From contig UQDC01000004.1 in the NCBI GenBank assembly GCA_900539755.1, positions 1 through 64,000 of the forward strand: a stretch of 64,000 bases of DNA. Reading direction: 5' to 3'. This document shows positions 1 to 7,328 of this stretch, piece after piece (the first letter of the stretch is position 1; each line of letters opens with the position of its first letter). Below the pieces are notes generated by a model. The model saw only the letters and a list, made by a program, of their open reading frames with translations, ran no database searches and was not told the origin of the DNA. This DNA is from an uncultured Alistipes sp. GTDB taxonomy: Bacteria > Bacteroidota > Bacteroidia > Bacteroidales > Rikenellaceae. The translations under genes were made by a program, and so were the position numbers.

Positions 1-303
1 AGTATGCCAGTCCGAATGGGTAGTAATCGGTTGACTGTACGTTTTGCAGTGTGTTTCCGACCGCCGAGAGAACTGCCCGGGTACTGCCAATCTGATCCTT
101 TTTGAAGTAGTTGTATGTGTAGCTTGTTCCGGCGGACCCTTCAGTGCGAGATACCGTCCCCTCAGGGGTGAGTATATGCAGCAGTTTGTTGTCGTTGCCA
201 TACACCATCACAGAACGATAGTAGGTCAAAGAACCGTTTGCATTGGTAGCGAGTTTCTCGCCCGCTGCGCTATAAATATAGGAAACTTGTTGATTACCTG
301 CAA
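1..303. repeat. Direct repeat copy of RHS core (matches 4001-4303)
   Basis: Same orientation as 4001-4303, exact offset of 4000 bases and no gaps, roughly 92% identical by hand count. Divergence is concentrated around 137-180, where the peptide also changes slightly. Such repeats could support homologous exchange of tips. Confidence 0.8.
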
Positions 304-305
304 CA
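1..305 (-). pseudogene. Orphan RHS core fragment, cut by window edge
   Basis: Read on the minus strand this encodes the end of an RHS core (motifs YIYSAAGEKLATNANG and DYYPFGLAY). It aligns base for base, without indels, to positions 4001-4305 of the large RHS gene, with about two dozen substitutions by my count. Homology stops abruptly near 305 and no start codon, signal peptide or upstream YD repeats remain; a terminator for the gene to the right sits at 327-366. It therefore looks like the 5' remnant of a displaced tip cassette whose tip lies beyond the left edge. A silent recombination donor is an alternative to plain decay. Confidence 0.7.
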
Positions 306-326
306 ACGTCTTAACTATTATTAAGT

Positions 327-366
327 TAAAAAGGGTGGAAGATGAATATTACACCTTCCACCCTTG
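327..366 (-). terminator. Rho-independent terminator after 385-1104
   Basis: An 11-bp perfect stem (331-341 with 355-365, AAGGGTGGAAG/CTTCCACCCTT) is followed on the minus strand by a T-rich run, TTTTTAACTT. It ends the orphan tip/partner cassette, 20-odd bases past the stop of the 239-residue gene. Confidence 0.75.
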
Positions 367-384
367 AATTTTAAAATATTATAG

Positions 385-1104
385 TCAGAAATATCGTTTT
401 AAAACGATTGGCCCTCGATACAAGCCAGGTAGTAACATGCTTTTTATACCATTAGGTTGGATAATTCCGTAAAAAGGCATATTTAAAGCAGAATCTGTCA
501 GAATTAAGATATTCCCATCTCTGTCCCATGTCCCAGCTGATATGATTTCCTGATCATGGTGTAACAAACGGTAGGTGCGATCGGTTTCCAAATATAATTT
601 AAAATAAGACCAGCTATAGCTTTTTGATACACTGATGTAAGGTTGCTTTTCCTTTCTTACTTGATCCAATTGAGCCTGATGGTCTTGAATGAAATTTGGA
701 TTGAGTTTGTCATTTGATGTGCGATAATATGTTAAAAACATATCATGCATGCATTGGAAACCGGACTTGATCATCAACCCTCCTTCTTGCAATAGTATTT
801 TCCAAGTGAAATCAAAGATTTTATCATGCATAATTAGTGTTGTATTCTGTTTCTGATAGCTTCCTATGGATAATAAAAAGATTTCTGGCTGGTCTGGGAA
901 TCTTGGATCATAATAATTATATGTCAATTCATATAGACTATTAGGGTAAAAATGCAAGATTAAATCGTATTTGGTTAGATCATTATTCGTAACATATTCT
1001 ACTCCGGGATAGATTTCAGGATACTTGTTTTGCGTAGCCATAGCAGCAAGTGTCCCCCAATAGATTAATGAGATCAAAGCGATTATAGTGAGTCTGGTTT
1101 TCAT
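385..1104 (-). CDS. Secreted protein, candidate immunity partner of orphan RHS tip
   Basis: A 239-residue protein with an N-terminal hydrophobic signal segment (MKTRLTIIALISLIYWGTLA). It starts 5 bases after the stop of the orphan RHS tip and ends at a strong terminator, so the two form a cassette. I do not recognise the family. It contains two stretches patterned like small Bacteroidetes lipocalin-like proteins: strand, 'dGt/yr..' turn, then G-x-W and a short hydrophobic strand (for example the part ending SAGTWDRDGNILIL). The position suggests an immunity protein acting in the periplasm or envelope; this is inference from context, and the protein has no lipobox, unlike the two partners of the main RHS gene. 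Confidence 0.65.
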   Translation of the reverse strand: MKTRLTIIALISLIYWGTLAAMATQNKYPEIYPGVEYVTNNDLTKYDLILHFYPNSLYELTYNYYDPRFPDQPEIFLLSIGSYQKQNTTLIMHDKIFDFTWKILLQEGGLMIKSGFQCMHDMFLTYYRTSNDKLNPNFIQDHQAQLDQVRKEKQPYISVSKSYSWSYFKLYLETDRTYRLLHHDQEIISAGTWDRDGNILILTDSALNMPFYGIIQPNGIKSMLLPGLYRGPIVLKRYF

Positions 1105-1109
1105 ATTGA

Positions 1110-1976
1110 TTAGAAGTATTGATTAAATATGGTTTTATCGGAGAATTCCCATGGCTTAGGATAGTTGATAGGTTTGACCCAATGTGACGGATAAAAAGCA
1201 TTAGTTAACACTGTTTTATTTTCATACAGAGTATAACCAGCCTCTTGTGCCGTTAAGCTGGTTTGATACATGTCGTTGAATAACCAGCCTCTTAGGTATA
1301 TATTACAAGACGCTTCATAACATGCAGTTTCAGATAAAACACTATTGTAATCTGATCCATTGTAGTAATGATGTACGCCATGTAATAATTCATGAGTAAG
1401 TACGGCCAATAATTTCCATGACGCTCTCCAATTATCATCTTTTTCATATACTAACGATGGTGCTATGTGGGCAATTGATTCTTTAGGATCAAAATACCCA
1501 AGTATATTGCCTCTTCCTTTGGTAAACAATCCTCCGATGGAGGTGTAACGGTATGATCCAGAAATTTTTGTTGTTAATCCCTGTATCCCATAGTCACCGA
1601 TTTTAAATCCGAGCCGTAGGAATGCAAATTCTTGAAGTTCAAGATCTAAAAAAGATGTGAGGCTTTGATAGACTTCATCCGTAATATCTCTTCCTGATCT
1701 ATCTTCAACTCGTCCAATTTGACCAAAAATAGAAAAGCTGTAATTCCCGAATTCGTCTTCACGTAACCAATATGTGAATCCTCCGATCATAATGGAGGTA
1801 TCTTTCATTCCTGACGGATCGATTAATGCAATCGGGTTATTGCTGCAATAGATATATGGAGAAGCATGTTGGTTGGCTGGATCCTGTGCCATCCATCTTC
1901 CGATCACGGGGTCGTATTGCCTTGCACCGAAGTCGTACAGACCGAGGATTGTTCCATCGATTGAGGTATCCTGCAA
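1110..1976 (-). CDS. Orphan RHS C-terminal tip with HExxH domain
   Basis: The first ~35 residues are the conserved RHS core end (GTILGLYDFGARQYDPVIGRWM), followed by the NNPIALIDPSG motif where RHS proteins are usually cleaved, then a ~230-residue variable domain. That domain contains HELLH around residues 195-199 and a downstream acidic segment (LSETACYEASC), as in zincin peptidases. The frame opens only at a stop near 2038, and the only start-like codon is TTG at 1976; there is no signal peptide. I read it as a displaced, probably non-expressed or donor tip. The nucleotide match with the main RHS gene covers 1891-1994 (main 3868-3971). Its partner gene follows 5 bases downstream. Confidence 0.7.
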   Translation of the reverse strand: MQDTSIDGTILGLYDFGARQYDPVIGRWMAQDPANQHASPYIYCSNNPIALIDPSGMKDTSIMIGGFTYWLREDEFGNYSFSIFGQIGRVEDRSGRDITDEVYQSLTSFLDLELQEFAFLRLGFKIGDYGIQGLTTKISGSYRYTSIGGLFTKGRGNILGYFDPKESIAHIAPSLVYEKDDNWRASWKLLAVLTHELLHGVHHYYNGSDYNSVLSETACYEASCNIYLRGWLFNDMYQTSLTAQEAGYTLYENKTVLTNAFYPSHWVKPINYPKPWEFSDKTIFNQYF

Positions 1977-1994
1977 CTCTTTCCCGCTGAAAAG
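1891..1994. repeat. Direct repeat of RHS core end (matches 3868-3971)
   Basis: 104 bases shared with the large RHS gene in the same orientation, with about six substitutions. Homology breaks at 1994; a second short patch at 2010-2031 (TATAAATATAGGAAA) matches the core ~300 bases further upstream (around 4270), so an internal piece of core has been lost. Confidence 0.8.
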
Positions 1995-2130
1995 TTGATT
2001 TTTTGCCAGACGTGTTATAAATATAGGAAAATATGGTGTTCAGTGGTGAAATCTATGAAAATAAAACATCATTTTCTCAGAAAAAACAAATAGTTTCTTT
2101 GAGAAAATGATGTAATATATGATTGAACTG

Positions 2131-2520
2131 TTATTGAATTCGTACAAAAATAGTCTGATTGATACGAAGAGTATCCTTGTTCAAAATTTCGATCTTGTGA
2201 TCAAGGAATTGAGGATTACGATATCCTATTGATAATCGTTGAATCATATCTTCCTTCCAAGCGAGAGGAATGTATGTTAATTCAACAATATCCTTTTGGA
2301 CAAACCTCCATGTCCCTGTAAATCTGCCAGTATATTCTGCGTCTATAAACGTACCGCTTTTATTTAATATTAAGATAAAGCAATTATTGGGAACCAATTT
2401 TTGCGTTGTTGCCTCATATCGAAGACTTTGATATACTCCAGACGTTTTTGCCATTCTTTGAGTGACTCCACAAGAACTGACTGTCAATAACAGTATGATT
2501 ATAAACGTTATCTTTTTCAT
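2131..2520 (-). CDS. Small lipoprotein, paralogue of 2671-3045
   Basis: 129 residues with a lipoprotein signal (MKKITFIIILLLTVSSC) and a single small domain. It is clearly related to its neighbour at 2671-3045: both share MAK-x2-GVYQS, an ILNK(S/D)GT segment, GRFTGTW(R/K)F and the closing hydrophobic FVRI. The G-T-W and hydrophobic strand pattern resembles small lipocalin-like lipoproteins. It lies downstream of the RHS tip and its first partner, so it may be a second, possibly diverged, immunity protein; the target is not known from sequence. About 95 bases (2036-2130) between it and the orphan tip hold no gene. Confidence 0.7.
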   Translation of the reverse strand: MKKITFIIILLLTVSSCGVTQRMAKTSGVYQSLRYEATTQKLVPNNCFILILNKSGTFIDAEYTGRFTGTWRFVQKDIVELTYIPLAWKEDMIQRLSIGYRNPQFLDHKIEILNKDTLRINQTIFVRIQ

Positions 2521-2670
2521 GGCCTTGAGATATAACTTAGTGGGTTAAATGAATTGGTATTCGCTTCAGAATCAGAATTATTAATGTTACATTACTGGAA
2601 AGTGATGCAATACATTAATTTGCTGGGTGAATCTGACTCCCTATTGTTGCATGCACAAGTAGGTGAGAGG

Positions 2671-3045
2671 TCATTTTATTCGCACAAAAGGAATACCACC
2701 GATACGAATACTGTCTCTATTAATGATTTCGGCCTCTTGATCAAGGTAGTTAGGAGTACTCGTATATGGAATCCACGTTTTTTTTATAGAGCTTGGGATG
2801 TGTTTTAGCTCAATGATATTTTTTTTTGTGAACTTCCATGTTCCTGTAAATCTACCATCATATTCGATATCCAATAATGTGCCGTCTTTATTTAATATTA
2901 CAATAAGGCCATTATTAAGGTCATGTCTCCCAGATCCAGGAAAATATACGCTTTGATACACTCCAGCTACTTTCGCCATTTTATGGGTTGTTCCGCAGGA
3001 GTAGACAGTAATTAACAGTGTGATAATCAGAATTATATTTTTCAT
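2671..3045 (-). CDS. Small lipoprotein, candidate immunity protein of the main RHS
   Basis: 124 residues, lipoprotein signal ending in SCG (MKNIILIITLLITVYSC), then a compact beta-rich domain with GRFTGTWKF. Its ATG overlaps the TGA of the 1422-residue RHS gene in an ATGA arrangement (3042-3045), which implies translational coupling. Tight coupling to a gene ending in a toxin-like HExxH tip is the usual position of an immunity gene. It would protect in the periplasm, where both proteins would be exported by Sec. The function is inferred from position only; the fold call is from pattern and not from a search. Confidence 0.7.
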   Translation of the reverse strand: MKNIILIITLLITVYSCGTTHKMAKVAGVYQSVYFPGSGRHDLNNGLIVILNKDGTLLDIEYDGRFTGTWKFTKKNIIELKHIPSSIKKTWIPYTSTPNYLDQEAEIINRDSIRIGGIPFVRIK

Positions 3046-6000
3046 TTTGTGATAGATTTATGTTTGTAATATGTGTTAAAGAAATCAAATAAATTTGCAT
3101 TTAGATCTGCATCAGGTGCATAGTGGTATCCTTGATTTGGATATGCTGGAACAAGGTCTTTTAATGTAGAGTTTCTATCTAAAGGTATTACAGCTACATT
3201 TGCATATCCACCCGGTTTATACGGTTGCTCGTCGTTAATGTCATATAGGCCCTGAACCCATTCGGCGGTTATACCCTTTTCAACTGTAAAAGGACCATGT
3301 GCATTTCGTAAGCCTGTAACCGAAGAGGGGTTATATGCCCATTGCATTTGATATGCTTCTACTTCTTTATAGATGTCGTTAAACATGGGCGCACCGTCCT
3401 CACTAAATGCTATTCGCCCCTCTTCAAACTGCATTACATGGACGAGTTCATGTACAAAATTGGCACGAGTTCCATACTTTACGAAAATGACTGTCTCTTG
3501 TCCTCTTGGTTCTGAAAAGAGGCCTCCGAGTTCATTGGTACTGATCTTTTTGATAGCATAAATCTGAGAACTACTTCGCATTATGTCCATTACATCAAGT
3601 GTAGATTGAATGCTGTTGGTACGTGCCTCGAGAGAGGAAATTCGATTTTTCATACCGGTACTTTGCCATTCGTGATCTGATAATTGGTCTAGTTTCTGAT
3701 TAGCACGCCTTTGTTCGTGTTGGAACATTCGTAACAATGATTCAAATTTTTCTTCAGATAATGAATCTATTTTCATGCCATTCAAATCGACCAGATTGAT
3801 CGGATTATTTGCGCAATAGCTGTAAGGCGATAATTCAGCATAATTTTTACTTAAGATGTCTTGTGTCATCCATCTTCCGATCACGGGGTCGTATTGCCTT
3901 GCTCCGAAGTCGTACAGCCCGAGGATTGTTCCCCCGATTGAAGCATCCTGCAACTCTTTCCCGCTGAAAAGGTATTTGTTTTTGTTCAGGTTATTGGTTG
4001 AGTATGCCAGTCCGAATGGGTAGTAATCGGTTGACTGTACGTTTTGCAGTGTGTTCCCGACCGCCGAGAGAACTGCCCGGGTACTGCCAATCTGATCCTT
4101 CTTGAAGTAGTTGTATGTGTAGCTTGTTCCGGCGGAACCCTCAGTACGGGTGACTGTTCCTTCTGTGGTGAGTATATACAGCAGTTTGTTGTCGTTGCCA
4201 TATACCATTACGGAACGATAGTAGGTCAAAGAGCCGTTTGCATTGGTGGCGAGCTTCTCGCCTGCTGCACTATAAATATAGGAAACTTGTTGATTCCCTG
4301 CAATAATTTGTTCCGGGAAATTGAGAATATTGTAATTGATCGTCACGCCCCGACGTCCATCCGAGGTGATGTTGCCGTTTTGATCATAAGCGTAATTGAC
4401 CGGGCTGCCTCCGTTCAGTTTCAGAGACTGGAGTTTGTTGCCGGTGTAGGTCATATCGGAGAGCTCGTGCAGAACCGAACCGTTGGCATCGGTACGCTGT
4501 AAGGTCTTGATATTGCCGTGCCGGTCGTAGGTCAGATTCTTTTCGGCATAGGCATTCGATGCGCTCCAAGTGCCGTTGGTTGCGGTTTTGTATGCGGCTG
4601 CTGAAAGTTGTCCGACAGGATCGTAGGTGTAGGCGTAGGCTCGGTTGGGAGTCTGTCCCGCTCCCCAGCGCAATGCGGTGATTTGTCCGTCGAGACGAGG
4701 TGTGGCACCCGGCAGGTCGCTCTGTTCGTAATCAAGCGTGTAACTGAACGATGGCGAGGTCGATGCAATGACTCGGCCGTTCAGGTCGTATGTGTAGGTC
4801 TCGGTCTCCGCCCCATTGTGAATGGATTTGGATGCCACGTTCCCTAAGTTGTCATAGGTGTATGAAGCCAGTGTGACCTTCCCATTGGAAGCATCACCGG
4901 TGATCTGTTGTTGAATCGACAACAATCGCCCAAAGTTGTCATAATTGAACCACTTGTTATATTCATATGTGGAACCTCCGACACTCTGTTTGACTTTGGT
5001 CTGCGTAACGTTGCCCAGAAAATCGTGCGTATTGGAGGTAATCTCTGTTCCAGAGGGGTACAGGTCTGAAATGGCCTGTATTGTCTGGTACTTTTGGTCG
5101 TAATAGGTGACTGTTGTGAGCCATTGATCAGTCGAGATTCCCAATACCTTATTTTTTACACCTGTGGTCAGTCCTATTACATCAGTCGTATGTGTTTGAC
5201 CGAGTGCATCTGCTGCCGAAAATGCATGCGGATCATTGGCCGCCAGCCAGTCGTAATCATCGTAGTAGGTGACGGTCAAATAACTGTTTGCATTGGGTAC
5301 AGATGGATAACTTTGGTTAGTATAACCATGAACTGTCGTGCCTCGCTCTTCATAAAATACAGTTGCAGCATCCAAAGCCGCTTTATGCGATTCATAAGTT
5401 CCGCCAGTAATAATACCGGACAATACCGGACGATCGAAAACGTCATATTTGGTGAAACTCCATTCATTATTGATACGTTGTTTACCGCTTTGGCTCATGG
5501 CTAAGCGTCCCCGACGGTCATAAATGGCCAATGAATATTCTGCTCCCGGATTTTGACTTTTGATAATATTTCCCCGTTCATCATATTCGGAATAATAACA
5601 ATAATCTCCGAGCTGCTGAGCAGTTTTCGGTGTCGAACAATCATAAGTGTCCGCCATAGGTGGTAATATGTAGCGTAATCGATTCAGATCATCGTAAACA
5701 TAATAGGTAATTCTTCGATCTTGATCCGAAACACGCACCTCACTGGCAATTGTTCGCCCCAGAGCATCGGTATATTCTAGATTCTCCTGTTGTTGCGATG
5801 AGTTACCGTCCTGCGCGTTGAGCGTACGATACACAGTCAGTTGATCGGCTTCATAAACACCTTGCGATTGTAATGAGCCGTTAGTCAATACCACATAACG
5901 TTTGATAGCATCAGCCGTCGTGTTTAAACGATAAGTGTATCGTGTATAATATCCCGAGGTGAGATTATGTGCTTCTCCTGGGGTATTTGCCACTTCAACC

Positions 6001-7310
6001 AAACCAAGCCCCCTATCATAACGTTTCAGATTCTTGGCGTAATTGGCTGCATTGGATCCAAACTTTTGTGCATAAAATGTATGTTGAGAAGAAACAGGTG
6101 TCGCATCACGACCGATTCCTGAAGTCGTGCGAACATAAGGTAAATAAGAGACAGAATCACTACGTCCCATACAATCATATGTAACAAATGAGATCAAATC
6201 GCCACCTTGTGGCGAGGCTCCGACATTCACCATTTGAATTGTACGTCCTAATCCATCTAAATGATTGACACTGGTGTTGTAACTGTTGCCGTTTTCGTTA
6301 CGATAAGTGTACTCAATAACCTTGCCATCCTCCTGAGGTAATGAAAGCAAAGAGGGTTGTTCATATGATAATTCGGCGTATATGGATTCATTGGCGTCTG
6401 AGGGATCAGTAAAGGCTACAGTCGCACCTCCTGTTAAAGTTTGTCCCGTCATATTTGCCGGGAAAGTAATTGTAAAACCGTTCCCGCCAACCCAATCTTC
6501 AGTGGATGCCTTATTAGGCAAATTTTCTACGTGCTGTAAATGTAATGTATAGGCTGTGTCATATTGGTCCAATTCAGCCTGAATGTTTAACCATTCTCCG
6601 TTTGGAGAAACTGATATAAAATTAGGGTTTAAGATTAGACTATAATTTAGAGCTGCTTGTTGTAAAGTGAAAGAAACAGTCAGAGGTGTAGAAGGATTGA
6701 CAGGATTGGCATATTTAAGCGTAACAGTGGAATTTTTTTCGATTTTGGAGGGATTGCGATTACATATTAATTCTATGATTCCATTAGCTTTAGAAATTAC
6801 TGAGCATCCATCAGGAAGTCCTGTGGTACCTAAATACGTTAATTGTACAGGCTCTTGCATATAGATGTAAGAGACTTGAAATGTTTGCGAACCTCCTTTA
6901 GTGTCAAAATAGACAGATGTGGGTGTGATTTTTAACGAGTAATCTGGAGTCCCTGCCTGTTGTGCAAAGGATAAAGTACCGTAAATTCGATTGGAAATAT
7001 CCCGCGGATCTACAAAATATACGGTTACAGTCCCATTTATTAACGATGGATTTGAATTTGTATTAAATGTGATCGTTAATTCTTTACTCCCACTTTGAAC
7101 TACTGAATTTATTTGTGAAGATGTGGATGAAAAACTCACATAATCTAATCTATCTAAAGAATCAGGAGAAGGAGAATATTCTACCTCAAAAGTATAGGTC
7201 CCACCTTCTTGGTCGATAGTACAAGGATTAGGAGATAGTGAAATGTATTCTTGTGCTTGTAAGAAATATCCACACCACAATAATAATATAGATAAAATAT
7301 ATTTTTTCAT
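3042..7310 (-). CDS. Secreted RHS/YD-repeat protein with HExxH C-terminal tip
   Basis: 1422 residues. An N-terminal signal peptide (ending LQAQ) is followed by three ~95-residue Ig/BACON-like repeats up to about residue 320, each ending in a (F/L)..QQ or YEQ strand. YD repeats then run to about 1100 (many ..YTYDnLGn.. units, beginning with the HLDGLGRTIQMVNVGASPQGGD segment). The RHS core (DYYPFGLAYS, LFSGKELQD, GARQYDPVIGRWM) lies at about 1100-1150. The tip (about 1165-1422) contains HELVH near 1287-1291 and EVEAY near 1318, consistent with a zinc-dependent peptidase. The cleavage-site region reads NLVDLNG, where the usual proline after Asp is leucine. It is preceded 18 bases upstream by a second YD protein, and its stop overlaps a lipoprotein start. 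It probably encapsulates and delivers its tip; the target is unknown. Confidence 0.85.
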   Translation of the reverse strand: MKKYILSILLLWCGYFLQAQEYISLSPNPCTIDQEGGTYTFEVEYSPSPDSLDRLDYVSFSSTSSQINSVVQSGSKELTITFNTNSNPSLINGTVTVYFVDPRDISNRIYGTLSFAQQAGTPDYSLKITPTSVYFDTKGGSQTFQVSYIYMQEPVQLTYLGTTGLPDGCSVISKANGIIELICNRNPSKIEKNSTVTLKYANPVNPSTPLTVSFTLQQAALNYSLILNPNFISVSPNGEWLNIQAELDQYDTAYTLHLQHVENLPNKASTEDWVGGNGFTITFPANMTGQTLTGGATVAFTDPSDANESIYAELSYEQPSLLSLPQEDGKVIEYTYRNENGNSYNTSVNHLDGLGRTIQMVNVGASPQGGDLISFVTYDCMGRSDSVSYLPYVRTTSGIGRDATPVSSQHTFYAQKFGSNAANYAKNLKRYDRGLGLVEVANTPGEAHNLTSGYYTRYTYRLNTTADAIKRYVVLTNGSLQSQGVYEADQLTVYRTLNAQDGNSSQQQENLEYTDALGRTIASEVRVSDQDRRITYYVYDDLNRLRYILPPMADTYDCSTPKTAQQLGDYCYYSEYDERGNIIKSQNPGAEYSLAIYDRRGRLAMSQSGKQRINNEWSFTKYDVFDRPVLSGIITGGTYESHKAALDAATVFYEERGTTVHGYTNQSYPSVPNANSYLTVTYYDDYDWLAANDPHAFSAADALGQTHTTDVIGLTTGVKNKVLGISTDQWLTTVTYYDQKYQTIQAISDLYPSGTEITSNTHDFLGNVTQTKVKQSVGGSTYEYNKWFNYDNFGRLLSIQQQITGDASNGKVTLASYTYDNLGNVASKSIHNGAETETYTYDLNGRVIASTSPSFSYTLDYEQSDLPGATPRLDGQITALRWGAGQTPNRAYAYTYDPVGQLSAAAYKTATNGTWSASNAYAEKNLTYDRHGNIKTLQRTDANGSVLHELSDMTYTGNKLQSLKLNGGSPVNYAYDQNGNITSDGRRGVTINYNILNFPEQIIAGNQQVSYIYSAAGEKLATNANGSLTYYRSVMVYGNDNKLLYILTTEGTVTRTEGSAGTSYTYNYFKKDQIGSTRAVLSAVGNTLQNVQSTDYYPFGLAYSTNNLNKNKYLFSGKELQDASIGGTILGLYDFGARQYDPVIGRWMTQDILSKNYAELSPYSYCANNPINLVDLNGMKIDSLSEEKFESLLRMFQHEQRRANQKLDQLSDHEWQSTGMKNRISSLEARTNSIQSTLDVMDIMRSSSQIYAIKKISTNELGGLFSEPRGQETVIFVKYGTRANFVHELVHVMQFEEGRIAFSEDGAPMFNDIYKEVEAYQMQWAYNPSSVTGLRNAHGPFTVEKGITAEWVQGLYDINDEQPYKPGGYANVAVIPLDRNSTLKDLVPAYPNQGYHYAPDADLNANLFDFFNTYYKHKSITK

Positions 7311-7328
7311 GACGATGTGTTTTTGATA

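Noticed and set aside
44..367. Plus-strand frame in the orphan RHS fragment (and its near copy at 4044-4502)
   Set aside because: The two share sequence only because they lie antisense to duplicated RHS core; no independent coding signal.
4608..5504. Several plus-strand frames antisense to the RHS gene
   Set aside because: Composition mirrors the YD repeats on the other strand; no family resemblance.
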